NCBI RefSeq assembly: GCF_900142805.1
Contig: NZ_FRCF01000010.1
Location: 19,604 to 83,603 of the forward strand
From: Lacicoccus alkaliphilus DSM 16010
Lineage (GTDB): Bacteria > Bacillota > Bacilli > Staphylococcales > Salinicoccaceae
Reading direction: 5' to 3'
Length of the DNA stretch: 64,000 nucleotides
Positions 38,841-48,196 of this stretch are shown in pieces. The position numbers and the translations under genes were made by a program. Below the pieces are notes generated by a model. It saw nothing but the letters and a program-made list of their open reading frames with translations. It ran no database searches and was not told where the DNA came from. Every line of letters begins with the position of its first letter. The first letter of the stretch is position 1.

Positions 38841-38939
38841 ATGGAGGGATCATCCGGCCTTCCTTTAGTGGTAATATGGTATACATTAGGGATCATTTAT
38901 CTGATTGTACTCGTTGCAATGGATTTTGGCCCCGTATAG
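38841..38939 (+). CDS. Candidate small hydrophobic protein (32 aa)
   Basis: ATG to TAG, 32 codons. After a short polar start (MEGSSG) the rest is one membrane-spanning stretch, LPLVVIWYTLGIIYLIVLVA, ending MDFGPV. The stop TAG overlaps the ribosome site AGGAGG of the racemase gene, ten bases before its ATG, which suggests coupling. No ribosome site is seen before the ATG itself (the GGAGGG lies inside). The composition is that of a real small membrane protein, but expression is unproven. Confidence 0.45.
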   Translation: MEGSSGLPLVVIWYTLGIIYLIVLVAMDFGPV

Positions 38940-38949
38940 GAGGTAAAGT

Positions 38950-40089
38950 ATGAAAATCAAAGAATTCAAGCTTCATGAATTGGAAATGGAAATGAAGCAT
39001 CCATTCACCACCAGTTTCGGCACCCAGACCAAAAGGCACATCACAATCGTCGAGGCGGTGAATGCGGACGGCCTTTCAGGTTTCGGCGAGTGTGTCGCCG
39101 GTGAAGACCCGCTGTACTCGGAGGAGTTCATGGACAGTGCCATGATCGCCATGAAGAAGTATTTCGCCCCAATCATCATCAAAAATGAAATCAGCCACCC
39201 CGATGAAGTATGGGATTTGCTCGTTCCGTTCAAAAAGAACAATATGGCGAAAGCCGGCATCGAAGGTGCCGTGTGGGACCTGTATGCCAAAGAGAATGAC
39301 AGGACGCTTGCCGAAACCGTCGGCGGCCGGAAGGCGGAAGTGGATGTCGGCATCTCCTTAGGACTTGAAGATACCGATGAACTCCTCCTTGACAGGATTC
39401 AGGAGAAAGTCGATGAAGGCTACAAGCGCATCAAGGTTAAAATAAAGCCGGGCCGTGATGTCTCAATGATCCGTAAAGTCAGGGCGGTCTTTCCCGATAT
39501 CCCGCTGATGGTCGATGCCAATTCCGCCTATACACTCGATGACACCGAGCTGCTGAAATCATTGGATGAATTCAATCTGATGATGATCGAACAGCCCCTC
39601 GCAGCCGGCGATATCGTCGATCATGCAAAGCTGCAGAAAGAAATCAAAACCCCCGTCTGCCTGGATGAGAGCATAGACAGCTACCAGGCAGCCAAAGCTG
39701 CGATTGAACTCGGCAGCTGTGAAATCATCAACGTCAAAGTCGGACGTGTCGGTGGCATCACCCAGTCGAAGAAGATACACGATCTGGCAGAACGTCACAA
39801 TATTCCACTCTGGTGCGGCGGCATGCTGGAAGCGGGTGTCGGCAGATTGCACAACATCGCGATCACCACACTCTCGAACTTCACCCTGCCGGGCGACACC
39901 GCAAGCTCCAGCCGCTACTGGGAAGAGGATATCATCACCCCGGAAGTGGTTGCAGAACAGGGCGTCGTCCAGGTGAGCGGAAAGCCCGGAATCGGTGCTG
40001 AAGTCGATTTCAACAAGATGAAGAAATATTTGAAGCAGACGATAACGATCACAGAAGATGATGCCCCGGATATGGTGTTCTTCGATTGA
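38950..40089 (+). CDS. menC: o-Succinylbenzoate synthase / N-acylamino acid racemase (enolase superfamily)
   Basis: A 379-aa muconate-lactonising-type enolase-superfamily enzyme. Catalytic residues fall at the same numbers as in Amycolatopsis and Geobacillus NSAR/OSBS: Lys164 and Lys166 (KVKIKPG), metal ligands Asp189, Glu214, Asp239, and Lys263 (INVKVGRVGG). Such enzymes make o-succinylbenzoate for menaquinone and also racemise N-succinylamino acids. No other men gene is nearby and an M20 deacylase diverges from it, so the racemase role is favoured here; it may still be the only MenC of the genome. Confidence 0.85.
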   Translation: MKIKEFKLHELEMEMKHPFTTSFGTQTKRHITIVEAVNADGLSGFGECVAGEDPLYSEEFMDSAMIAMKKYFAPIIIKNEISHPDEVWDLLVPFKKNNMAKAGIEGAVWDLYAKENDRTLAETVGGRKAEVDVGISLGLEDTDELLLDRIQEKVDEGYKRIKVKIKPGRDVSMIRKVRAVFPDIPLMVDANSAYTLDDTELLKSLDEFNLMMIEQPLAAGDIVDHAKLQKEIKTPVCLDESIDSYQAAKAAIELGSCEIINVKVGRVGGITQSKKIHDLAERHNIPLWCGGMLEAGVGRLHNIAITTLSNFTLPGDTASSSRYWEEDIITPEVVAEQGVVQVSGKPGIGAEVDFNKMKKYLKQTITITEDDAPDMVFFD

Positions 40090-40105
40090 TTTTTTGGAAT
40101 TCGAA

Positions 40106-40136
40106 AAAGGCATGACCCGAAGCGGGTTATGCCTTT
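40106..40136 (+). terminator. Terminator after menC/NSAR gene
   Basis: A 13-bp stem AAAGGCATGACCC/GGGTTATGCCTTT (one wobble) with a 5-base loop. Confidence 0.75.
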
Positions 40137-40160
40137 AATATTTGGAAATTATGTATATGT

Positions 40161-40235
40161 GGCCGGCACCGGCCAAACGAAACCCCACTCGGCCGATGGG
40201 GGCGGTCTATCGGCCAAACGAAGCACGGTTTGACC
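40161..40235. repeat. GC-rich intergenic repeat cluster
   Basis: A short intergenic stretch much richer in GC than its surroundings. The 12-mer CGGCCAAACGAA occurs twice in direct orientation (40170-40181 and 40211-40222, 41 bp apart). It begins with the palindrome GGCCGG-CA-CCGGCC (40161-40174) and includes CGGCCGATGGGGGCGG and GGTTTGACC. No ORF covers it. It could be a small dispersed repeat comparable in kind to the GC-rich STAR elements of S. aureus, but the sequence is different. Confidence 0.5.
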
Positions 40236-40265
40236 AATAGCACCTCCCGTCAGCTTCCCAATTCC

Positions 40266-40916
40266 TCATCCGAAAAATAATGTCCTGAGACCGAACAGGA
40301 TGATGATCAGCCCCGCGCCTTTGCTGAACCAGTTTTGGAGCACGTAGGATTTCATCCATCTTTTCAGAAGATTCACGAGTTCCACGACCATCAAAAACCA
40401 GATGATTGAAATCGCAACCAGTATCAGGGCAAGCAGTATGATCTGCTGGCTATAACCGAGTCCGGTTTCCACGTCCCCGCCCACAAACTGGGGAATGATG
40501 GTCATATATAATATCAGCACTTTCGGATTCAACAAGTTTGCGACGAGTCCCTGCCTGAATGACTGGTTCAAGGATTTCCGGCTGACCGGGGCGCTCAAAG
40601 TATCAAAGTGCTCGAGGGACTGCCTGGGGACGAGCACGCCCGCACGCATGCTCTGTACGCCGACATATATCAGGTACAGGGCGCCTGCATATTTGATGGC
40701 ATTGAACAGGAGCGGTGAACCTGCAATGATCACCGCAAGTCCGACCACCGATATCACGAGCCAGAATAAGTGCCCTGCCATGATGCCGCCAAGTGTGATC
40801 CTGCCGGCAAACCGGTTCAATGCGAGTGTATTCTTCATGATGATCATCATGTCTGCACCAGGCACCATCGCAAGGACCGTTACGACAATCGCATATGATA
40901 TCAGTTGTTCCAGCAC
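40266..40916 (-). CDS. LysE/RhtB family exporter
   Basis: A 216-aa amino acid exporter with six helices. Typical are VPGADMMIIMKNTLALN near the N-terminus, GIMAGHLFW, and GLVANLLNPKVLILYM in the middle. Substrate (lysine, homoserine, threonine or similar) unknown. The GTG at 40916 has GAGGTG six bases upstream and is preferred over the GTG at 40925. It follows the phosphoesterase gene by 18 bp. Confidence 0.87.
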   Translation of the reverse strand: MLEQLISYAIVVTVLAMVPGADMMIIMKNTLALNRFAGRITLGGIMAGHLFWLVISVVGLAVIIAGSPLLFNAIKYAGALYLIYVGVQSMRAGVLVPRQSLEHFDTLSAPVSRKSLNQSFRQGLVANLLNPKVLILYMTIIPQFVGGDVETGLGYSQQIILLALILVAISIIWFLMVVELVNLLKRWMKSYVLQNWFSKGAGLIIILFGLRTLFFG

Positions 40917-40934
40917 TCCACACACCTCACTTCA

Positions 40935-41774
40935 TCATTTCCTTCTCAAAGTCAGCACCACGACTTCGGGATGGTTGAAGACCCTGAATGGAAAGCGGCT
41001 GTTGCCGAGCCCCCTGCTCACCGAAACCGTCGTGCCGTACATCTTATGCATGTCTTCCGAGTACCTGGGCAGGACACCCTGATGCGGTGAATAAAGCCCG
41101 CCCACGAACGGCAGACGGATCTGGCCGCCATGGGCATGACCGGACAGCACCACATCCAGATCATACTTCGCATATATATTAATCAATTCGGGCCTGTGTG
41201 ACAGCAGGACGGTGAAATCATCCGATGTGCCGTCCACTCTGTGTTTCAGCAGATTTTCGAAACGGAAGTTCACATCCATATACGTTTCGTTTCCAAGAAA
41301 CCACGGGTCCGGCATGCCGATGATGTTGATGCTCTGTCCATTCCTCGTCAGTTGCACAGAAGTGTCGCTCATGTCCGCCATGTCCGACCGATCTATGTAT
41401 TTCTTGAGTTTCTTCCATTTTTTATAATGGGCTTCGTGATTTCCCGTCACATAGTACACCGGTCCGATTTTCACCAGCTGTTTGATGAAGGCTTTCGAGC
41501 GCCGCAGGTTCGGGGTGCGCCTGTCGATCACATCCCCGGTCATCATGATCACATCTCCATCGGCACGGCTGATTTCATCGAGAAGATGACGTGCCCTCCA
41601 GCCAAACCAGGCATTATGATAATCTGAAACATGGATGATCCGGTGGCCGTCGAATGCTTCCGGAAGTTTTTCACTGAATAATTCACGCTCCGTCACTTGG
41701 ATTTCTTTATCTTCCTTATACAGGAACCGGCTGACCGCAATCAAAAAACCTAACAGGAATGCATATTTTTTCAT
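40935..41774 (-). CDS. Metallophosphoesterase, membrane-anchored (YkuE-like)
   Basis: A 279-aa calcineurin-type phosphoesterase. All five metal motifs are present: DYH in HVSDYHN, GDVID, GNHE, SHRP and GHAHGGQ. A hydrophobic N-terminus (YAFLLGFLIAVS) suggests membrane anchoring or export. Homologues such as YkuE and LpxH-like proteins act on lipid or nucleotide diphosphates. It is upstream of lysE-like in a two-gene unit. Confidence 0.88.
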   Translation of the reverse strand: MKKYAFLLGFLIAVSRFLYKEDKEIQVTERELFSEKLPEAFDGHRIIHVSDYHNAWFGWRARHLLDEISRADGDVIMMTGDVIDRRTPNLRRSKAFIKQLVKIGPVYYVTGNHEAHYKKWKKLKKYIDRSDMADMSDTSVQLTRNGQSINIIGMPDPWFLGNETYMDVNFRFENLLKHRVDGTSDDFTVLLSHRPELINIYAKYDLDVVLSGHAHGGQIRLPFVGGLYSPHQGVLPRYSEDMHKMYGTTVSVSRGLGNSRFPFRVFNHPEVVVLTLRRK

Positions 41775-41827
41775 AATAAAACCCTCTGATTAAATAATAT
41801 CAATCTTACCATCATTTGCCGGATGAT

Positions 41828-41855
41828 AAAAAGCCCGTTCTCTCCGGGCTTCTTA
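41828..41855 (-). terminator. Terminator after the CNNM gene
   Basis: AAGCCCG/CGGGCTT with a 7-base loop, followed on the minus strand by five T. Confidence 0.8.
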
Positions 41856-43124
41856 TCATCTGTGATCTTCTTCTTTCCCCTCATCTTCCTGAGGTTCTTC
41901 TTTTAAAATCCTGATCGTACGGATGGTCTGATTTTCCATGATCATGACTTCGAACCTGAGACCGAGTGCCTCATTCTTGTAAACATCACCCTGCACGGGG
42001 ATATCATTGAATTCCTTGAACAGATAACCTGATAAAGTATCTTCCTCTTCGGGAATCTCCGTTTCAAATTGGGTGTTCAGCCGGTGGAGCGTAATCCTGC
42101 CGTCGCAGATGATTTCATCTTTTGTCATTTTTTCGACCAGTGCATCACTTCTTACATCCGTCTCATCTTCTATGTCAAAACCGAGCATATTTTCGATGAT
42201 GTCTTCATGGGTGACGATGCCTTCGGTGCCGCCATATTCATCCAGGACAATTGCCAGGTGGCGTCTTTCCTTTGTCATCTTCCTCAGGACATCCTCCACT
42301 GCATCAAACTCCTTGACCGTCAGAGGGTCCGTATCCGAAAAATCCAGCAGATCCTTCTCGGGTTCGAGCGACCATTTCAATAAGTATTTAGTATGGAAGA
42401 CCCCAACGATATCATCCATATTTTCCTCGTAGACGGGATAACGCGTATGCATCAGGCTCACCACGGTCCCGACCACTTCTTCGTATGGTGTGTCCACCCT
42501 GATTGCATCCATCTCGGTCCTCGGTGTCGACATGATATCTTTGACATTCAAATCCCGGAAATCCAGTATACCTTTGATCCTGTTCCTTTCCCGGACTTTC
42601 AGCACACCTTCTGCGTTCGCAATATCGATGAGGTTCACGAGCTCATCCTTCGACACGGTCCAGGAGGGCTGCTCGCCTCTTGATAATATTTTGGTGATAT
42701 TATCCGTTATGAGATTTAAAATGACCGTTATCGGTTTAAGGATGATGATGAAAAACCTTATGACCGGCATGACGAGATAAGATACCTTTTCCGGAAAAGC
42801 CGCAGCAATGGATTTTGGTACGACTTCGGCAAACAATATGATGGTGATGGTGAGTACGGCGCTGGCTGCAGCCACGCTCCATCCATATTCGAGTGCCATG
42901 ATGGTGACTAATGTCGGCAGTATGATATTGGAGATGTTGTTGCCGATCAATATGGTCGTGATGAATTCACTTGGTCTCGATACGATCCCCATCAGTCTGG
43001 CCGCCTTGCCGTCGCCATCCTGCACTTTTGCCTGAAGCTTCACTTTGTCGACTGCTGTCAGTGCCGTCTCACTGCCGGAGAAGAATAACGAAGTGAATAA
43101 TAATAGTATGACCAAAAAGATCAA
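41856..43124 (-). CDS. CNNM/CorC family protein (hemolysin family; MpfA-like)
   Basis: A 422-aa protein with an N-terminal DUF21/CNNM membrane domain (about 1-170; FFSGSETALTAVDKVKL, ILIGNNISNI, FAEVVPKSIAA), two CBS domains (about 200-320; MSTPRTEMDAI, VLDEYGGTEGIVT) and a C-terminal CorC_HlyC transporter-associated domain. S. aureus MpfA, of this family, protects against high magnesium, probably by export. The TTG at 43124, seven bases after GGGGGA, is preferred over an ATG at 43142 that lacks a ribosome site. Confidence 0.87.
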   Translation of the reverse strand: MIFLVILLLFTSLFFSGSETALTAVDKVKLQAKVQDGDGKAARLMGIVSRPSEFITTILIGNNISNIILPTLVTIMALEYGWSVAAASAVLTITIILFAEVVPKSIAAAFPEKVSYLVMPVIRFFIIILKPITVILNLITDNITKILSRGEQPSWTVSKDELVNLIDIANAEGVLKVRERNRIKGILDFRDLNVKDIMSTPRTEMDAIRVDTPYEEVVGTVVSLMHTRYPVYEENMDDIVGVFHTKYLLKWSLEPEKDLLDFSDTDPLTVKEFDAVEDVLRKMTKERRHLAIVLDEYGGTEGIVTHEDIIENMLGFDIEDETDVRSDALVEKMTKDEIICDGRITLHRLNTQFETEIPEEEDTLSGYLFKEFNDIPVQGDVYKNEALGLRFEVMIMENQTIRTIRILKEEPQEDEGKEEDHR

Positions 43125-43193
43125 AAGGCCTTCCCCCTTCATTGTTCAGGCGGTAATTTTAATTTATTCCTTTGATTATATCAGATATGAAAT

Positions 43194-43233
43194 AAAAATA
43201 AGCTTGTATCTGAAAAGATACAAGCTTATTTTT
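43194..43233. terminator. Terminator after copZ
   Basis: A 17-bp stem AAAAATAAGCTTGTATC/GATACAAGCTTATTTTT with a 6-base loop; ends the csoR-copA-copZ operon. Confidence 0.87.
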
Positions 43234-43234
43234 A

Positions 43235-43444
43235 TTATTTCACTACATCGTAGCCCTGTTCTTCGATTGCTTCATTCATCTCTTCAACAGTCACTTTATC
43301 TTCTGCGTACTCCACGGATACTGCGTTGGCGGACAGGTCGACCTCCGCTTTTTCCACGCCTGAAAGGTTTCCAAGCGCCCCTTCCACTGCACTTTTGCAA
43401 TGACCGCAGGTCATGCCTTCCACTTTGATTGATGTTGTATTCAT
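43235..43444 (-). CDS. copZ: Copper chaperone CopZ
   Basis: A 69-aa ferredoxin-like heavy-metal-associated domain with the Cu(I) motif MTCGHC (Cys13, Cys16) and a ...YDVVK end. It passes Cu(I) to CopA. Last gene of the operon, 23 bp after copA. Confidence 0.95.
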   Translation of the reverse strand: MNTTSIKVEGMTCGHCKSAVEGALGNLSGVEKAEVDLSANAVSVEYAEDKVTVEEMNEAIEEQGYDVVK

Positions 43445-43467
43445 AAAATACCCTCCATATATATGAT

Positions 43468-45852
43468 TTATATTTTAGTTCTTTTCAGCCTCAATGAGTT
43501 GGTCACGACACTCACCGAGCTGAATGCCATCGCAGCCCCTGCGACCCATGGTGCGAGGAAACCGAGTGCTGCAATCGGGATGCCTGCCGTATTATAGGCA
43601 AATGCCCAGAACAGGTTCTGCCTGATGTTCCTGATGGTCTTGTGACTCAGGTTGATGGCTCTCGGGATGAGCGTCAGCTCCCCGCCAAGAATGGTGATAT
43701 CCGCCGCTTCGATCGCAACTTCCGTTCCCGTACCGATCGCAATGCCTATATCGGCGGTGACCAGCGCCGGCGCATCATTCACGCCGTCCCCGACCATCGC
43801 CACGGATTTACCCTCTGCCTGGACTTTCTTCACCTGTGCCGCCTTCTCTTCCGGCAGCACCTCGGCAATCACCGTATCGATATTGACTTCCCTGGCGATC
43901 GCTTCTGCTGTTCTCCGGTTATCACCGGTCAGCATGATCACTTCAAGCCCCTGGTTCCTGAGCGTCGTGATCGCTTCTTTTGCCGTATCTTTCAACGTAT
44001 CCTGCACGGCAACGATACCTGCAACTTCTTCATTTACAGCAATCAGCATCGCCGTCTTGCCTTCATACTCATATTGTGTCATTTCTGCATCGTATCCATC
44101 AACTTCAATGCGCTTATCCTGCATCAATTTACGTGTGCCGACCAGGATCCGGTCCCGGCCAACAGACGCTTCGATGCCATGGCCCGGAACCGCGGTGAAA
44201 TCATCCACTTCAGGGATTTCAACCGCCTTCTCGGTCGCATAGGCGATGATTGCGGTCGCAAGCGGGTGTTCAGATCCTTTTTCCGCAGCCGCCAGCAATT
44301 TCAAAGCATCCTCATCTCCGGTGAAGTCCGTGACCTCCGGTCTGCCTTTTGTGATGGTACCCGTCTTGTCCAGGATGATGGCATCAAGATTATGCGTTTT
44401 TTCCAGATGCTCGCCGCCCTTGAATAAAATCCCGCTTTCCGCCCCTTTACCTGTACCGACCATGATCGATGTCGGCGTCGCAAGGCCGAGGGCACATGGA
44501 CAGGCGATGACCAGTACTGTGATTGAGGCGATCAATGCAGGCTCCACATTATAGGGGGAGGCGATGAAATACCATATCAAAAAGGTCACTATCGCTATGA
44601 CGACCACTATCGGGACGAAATAGCCGGAGACGATGTCCGCCATCCTCTGTATCGGGGCTTTTTTACCCTGTGCCTCTTCGACCACTTTGATGATGGATTG
44701 CAGCGCAGTGTCTTTGCCCACACGTGAGGCTTTAAACACAACATTGCCGTTTTGGTTGATCGTCGAACCGATCACTTTATCCTCGAGACTTTTTTCAACC
44801 GGTATGGATTCACCGGTCAGCATCGATTCATCGACGGATGTCCGGCCTTTGGTGATCACACCATCGACAGGGAATTTCTCCCCGGGTTTCACGACAAGTA
44901 CATCCCCCACCATGACATCAGCTGCCGGAACCATCACTTCTTCACCGTTCCGGAGCACTCTGGCTTCTTTCGCCTGCATGTTCATCAACTCTTTGATTGC
45001 ACCTGAAGTCTGAGACTTCGCACGTGCTTCAAGATACTTGCCGAACAGGATCAATGTGATGATGATCGCACTCGTCTCAAAGTAAAGATGTGGGTGGGCC
45101 GTCGCGCCGGCCAGCCATCTGTACGTTTCAAATAAACTGAAGCCGAATGCTGCCGTTGTACCCATGGCCACGAGCACATCCATGTTCGCACTGGCATTCT
45201 TCAGGCTCTTATAAGCCCCGACATAGAACTGCCAGCCCAGTATGAATTGCACCGGTGCCGCAAAGACGAGCTGGAACCATGGGTTCATGAAGATCGCAGG
45301 CAGGCTCATGCCGAACAGATGGTCGAGCATCGTCACGAGCAGCGGCAATGACAGTAATGCTGAAATGATGACTTTCCATTTCAGCCGTGTTAATTCCTTC
45401 TCCTTCTTTTCTTCCCTGGATTCAGCGCTTTCTTTCGCTTTGGCCCCGTATCCCAAATTTCCGATGCGGTCGATCAGGTCCTTTTCTGTCATGACGTTTG
45501 AATTATATGCGATTACGGCATTTTCCGTTGCAAGGTTGACCGTTGCATTTGAAACGCCGTTGGTTTTATTCAGCACTTTTTCGATCCTGCTGGAACAGGC
45601 CGCACAAGTCATGCCCGAAATATCAAACTCGACTTCATCATACTGGACACCGAAACCGAGATTTTCTATCCTTTTAGTAATATCATTCAAATCGCTGCTG
45701 TTTTTATCGTAATCGACTGATGCCTGTTCTGTCGCCAGGTTGACTTTCGCCTCGACGCCGTCCATTTTGTTCAGCACTTTTTCGATTCTGCTTGAGCACG
45801 ACGCACAGGTCATCCCGGTAATATTCAATGTGGTATTCTCTTTCCCCGCCAC
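43468..45852 (-). CDS. copA: Copper-exporting P-type ATPase CopA
   Basis: A 794-aa P1B-ATPase that pumps Cu(I) out of the cell. Two N-terminal metal domains carry MTCASC (Cys16, Cys19) and MTCAACS (Cys83, Cys86). The membrane metal site CPC is in VIACPCALG. The actuator TGES, phosphorylation loop DKTGTIT, the HP in GSEHPLA, and [10 protein letters not shown] follow in order. It starts at GTG, five bases after AGGAGGGG. Length and layout are standard for Gram-positive CopA. Confidence 0.96.
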   Translation of the reverse strand: MAGKENTTLNITGMTCASCSSRIEKVLNKMDGVEAKVNLATEQASVDYDKNSSDLNDITKRIENLGFGVQYDEVEFDISGMTCAACSSRIEKVLNKTNGVSNATVNLATENAVIAYNSNVMTEKDLIDRIGNLGYGAKAKESAESREEKKEKELTRLKWKVIISALLSLPLLVTMLDHLFGMSLPAIFMNPWFQLVFAAPVQFILGWQFYVGAYKSLKNASANMDVLVAMGTTAAFGFSLFETYRWLAGATAHPHLYFETSAIIITLILFGKYLEARAKSQTSGAIKELMNMQAKEARVLRNGEEVMVPAADVMVGDVLVVKPGEKFPVDGVITKGRTSVDESMLTGESIPVEKSLEDKVIGSTINQNGNVVFKASRVGKDTALQSIIKVVEEAQGKKAPIQRMADIVSGYFVPIVVVIAIVTFLIWYFIASPYNVEPALIASITVLVIACPCALGLATPTSIMVGTGKGAESGILFKGGEHLEKTHNLDAIILDKTGTITKGRPEVTDFTGDEDALKLLAAAEKGSEHPLATAIIAYATEKAVEIPEVDDFTAVPGHGIEASVGRDRILVGTRKLMQDKRIEVDGYDAEMTQYEYEGKTAMLIAVNEEVAGIVAVQDTLKDTAKEAITTLRNQGLEVIMLTGDNRRTAEAIAREVNIDTVIAEVLPEEKAAQVKKVQAEGKSVAMVGDGVNDAPALVTADIGIAIGTGTEVAIEAADITILGGELTLIPRAINLSHKTIRNIRQNLFWAFAYNTAGIPIAALGFLAPWVAGAAMAFSSVSVVTNSLRLKRTKI

Positions 45853-45874
45853 TTGAGCCCCTCCTTTCTACTCT

Positions 45875-46183
45875 TTATTTTGAAAACTGTTTTAATACAG
45901 CCATTAGTTCTTCAATGGAATCATCTCCGTCGCCCTTTGAGATGGCATCGGCTACACAATGTTTCATATGTCTTTCCGTGACTTCATAACCCACGTTTTT
46001 CAGTGCCGATTGGATTGCGCTGATCTGGACGAGGATATCCACACAGTACCGGTCTGCTTCAACCATCTTCTGTATGCCTCTCACCTGTCCTTCAATGCGC
46101 TTCAAACGTTTGAGCACCTTATCCTTTTCCTCGTCCGTACGCGGGACGACGGCATGGTCATGTAAAGTTTCTTCCATATTCAT
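45875..46183 (-). CDS. csoR: Copper-sensing repressor CsoR
   Basis: About 102 aa, all-helical DUF156 repressor. The Cu(I) ligands are all present: Cys47 (DRYCVD), His72 and Cys76 (RHMKHC). When copper binds, CsoR leaves its operator. The frame continues upstream into the promoter; of the ATGs, the one at 46183 fits TAGGA at six bases, and 46177 is the alternative. It leads the operon and is 22 bp before copA. Confidence 0.92.
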   Translation of the reverse strand: MNMEETLHDHAVVPRTDEEKDKVLKRLKRIEGQVRGIQKMVEADRYCVDILVQISAIQSALKNVGYEVTERHMKHCVADAISKGDGDDSIEELMAVLKQFSK

Positions 46184-46211
46184 CACCCGTCCTATATTAT
46201 TCATTGCCTTC

Positions 46212-46240
46212 ATTATACCCCTAAGGGGTATAATTGTCAA
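46212..46240 (-). promoter_or_regulatory. csoR-copA-copZ promoter with CsoR operator
   Basis: On the minus strand a consensus promoter TTGACA (46240-46235), 17 bases, TATAAT (46217-46212). A perfect palindrome ATTATACCCC-TAA-GGGGTATAAT (46212-46234) fills the spacer and the -10. This matches the known CsoR site type with GGGGTA arms. Confidence 0.92.
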
Positions 46241-46245
46241 CATTG

Positions 46246-46268
46246 AAAAAGCCCGCTTCAGCGGGCTT
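46246..46268 (-). terminator. Terminator after the S9 peptidase gene
   Basis: AAGCCCGC-TTCA-GCGGGCTT then five T on the minus strand; it insulates the cop promoter six bases away. Confidence 0.85.
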
Positions 46269-46270
46269 CA

Positions 46271-48052
46271 TCATTGATGCTGATCCAGAAATTCCAGCAT
46301 CGATTTATAAACAAGGATTTCATTTTCTTTCTTGGAGAAACCATGGCCTTCGTCATCAAGAACGATGTATTCCACTTCACGTCCTGCCTCCCTCAATTTT
46401 TCCACAATCTGGTCGGACTCTTCCTTGACCACACGCGGGTCATGAGCGCCCTGTATGACGAGCATGGGCCTGCTCATCGCATCGAGGTAAGTCACCGGGC
46501 TGTCGTTCCGGAAGCGTTCCTCATCCTTCACCGGATCCCCGACCCACTGCTTCATCATCGGTTTCCAGTGTTCAGGCACGGAATTATAAAATGTGAATAA
46601 GTTCGAAACGCCGAAAATATCCACGACGGCTTTGAAGTATTCCGGGTGCCTGCCATGCAGCAGCAGCGCCATATATCCCCCGTAGCTTCCGCCGACCAGG
46701 AATAATTTATCCGGGCTGGATATCCCCTTCCGGAACAGCCATTCAATCCCTTTCACATTATCCAGTCTTGGCCCGTGGCCCCAGTCGCCTTCCACCATTT
46801 TGACGAAATCCGCACCATAGCCGGTGCTGCCCCTGAAGTTGGGGCAGAACACATTATAGCCCCGGTTCAAAAATATCTGGAACATCGCCCTGAAGGACTT
46901 GCTTTCATTATACTGCGGTCCGCCGTGCGGCCAGAATATTGTACAGCCGTTGGCGTTCTCAGGCTTTGCCTTGAACAGCAGCGCTTCGATTTCCAGGCCG
47001 TCGAATGATTCGTAGGTGATGACTTCAGGCTCCACCATACCTTTAGGGGTGACGCCGAGCACTTTGTTCTTCGTCAGCTGTTCCCATGTTTCACTCTCAT
47101 ACTTGAAAATGTTCACGGGCACTGTGGCGCTCGTACCTTTAACGTAAAGTGCACCGCTCCGCGCCGTGACGATCCGGTCGAATGTCGTGACGGGCGCAAT
47201 GATCGGTTCAAGCTGATCATGGTTCAGGTCGTAGTAATACAGTTTCTGTACGACACCCTTTTGTGTGATGAGATACAGCATCCTCGTGTAACGGTTGTAT
47301 TTCATCAGGACCAGGGATTCACGATCGAAATCAAGCACCTTTTCGAATGACTTTGTGGTGAGGTCATATTTGGCAAGGTAGCTGTAATTCGAATCATAAT
47401 TGGTGACGAACCATGCTTCATCATTCTTTACGAATGTGATGCTGCCGACGGTATGCACCTTTTCCACATCGGGCGTGAGGTATTCGATATCTGTTTCTGT
47501 TTTGATGAAACCGATCATATGGGTATTCGCGTAAGCAGTGAGATAGAGCGAATTCTCCTCATTCTGGGAGACATCGACCAGGTGTGTGGCACCGCCCTCA
47601 CCTTCATGCAGCAGTGTCTCCTCTTCAGCTTCGATATCATATACGTAGGAATTCAAATAGCTCGGGTTGCCTTTTGAGGACGTGTAGTAAATTCTTGAGC
47701 CGTCCCTGGAAACTTTAGTGAACATGAATTTATCTTCATCAGCCCCATCGATCAGGCGGTGAGGCATCCCCCCCTCGGGTGCCACGGCATGGATTTTATA
47801 GTTTTCATTGCCGTCTTCATCAAAGCCTGCCAGCACATATTCCCCATCAGGCGCCTCCTGGATGAAACTTGTACTTTCATCCTTCCCCGAAAACCGGTAT
47901 GGATAGTGATGCGGCAGGTCCATTGCATATATATTGACTTTACCATTCATATTCGATGAAAAGAGCAGCCGCTTCTCATCATGGGAAACGCTGAAGGACC
48001 CGATGCTGTATGGTGTGAAAAACTGCTCCACTGATGTCTCTTTAAATTTCAA
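46271..48052 (-). CDS. S9 family peptidase (prolyl oligopeptidase / acylaminoacyl peptidase-like)
   Basis: A 593-aa two-domain serine hydrolase: an N-terminal seven-bladed beta-propeller (about 1-330) and a C-terminal alpha/beta-hydrolase domain. The triad is visible: Ser in GGSYGGYM (near 450), Asp in QGAHDPRV (near 537) and His in [12 protein letters not shown] (near 571). It has no signal peptide, so it acts on cytosolic peptides. It starts at TTG, five bases after GGAGGGG. Confidence 0.9.
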   Translation of the reverse strand: MKFKETSVEQFFTPYSIGSFSVSHDEKRLLFSSNMNGKVNIYAMDLPHHYPYRFSGKDESTSFIQEAPDGEYVLAGFDEDGNENYKIHAVAPEGGMPHRLIDGADEDKFMFTKVSRDGSRIYYTSSKGNPSYLNSYVYDIEAEEETLLHEGEGGATHLVDVSQNEENSLYLTAYANTHMIGFIKTETDIEYLTPDVEKVHTVGSITFVKNDEAWFVTNYDSNYSYLAKYDLTTKSFEKVLDFDRESLVLMKYNRYTRMLYLITQKGVVQKLYYYDLNHDQLEPIIAPVTTFDRIVTARSGALYVKGTSATVPVNIFKYESETWEQLTKNKVLGVTPKGMVEPEVITYESFDGLEIEALLFKAKPENANGCTIFWPHGGPQYNESKSFRAMFQIFLNRGYNVFCPNFRGSTGYGADFVKMVEGDWGHGPRLDNVKGIEWLFRKGISSPDKLFLVGGSYGGYMALLLHGRHPEYFKAVVDIFGVSNLFTFYNSVPEHWKPMMKQWVGDPVKDEERFRNDSPVTYLDAMSRPMLVIQGAHDPRVVKEESDQIVEKLREAGREVEYIVLDDEGHGFSKKENEILVYKSMLEFLDQHQ

Positions 48053-48150
48053 TAAAACCCCTCCGTTCTTTTAAGTTTAATTTTAGTTGAGTTTGTACGG
48101 GAGTGCAATTTATGGGAACACCTGTATATATTTCACTCCGTCCACAGACC

Positions 48151-48175
48151 AAAAAAGGGCCGGAATCCCGGCCCC
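48151..48175 (-). terminator. Terminator after the secreted phosphatase gene
   Basis: GGGCCGG/CCGGCCC with a 4-base loop, then six T on the minus strand. Confidence 0.83.
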
Positions 48176-48196
48176 TTCAAATTCTCATATTCACTT

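Noticed and set aside
43468..45852. Two similar segments at the N-terminus of CopA considered as a recent internal duplication
   Set aside because: Two heavy-metal-binding domains are normal for Gram-positive CopA.
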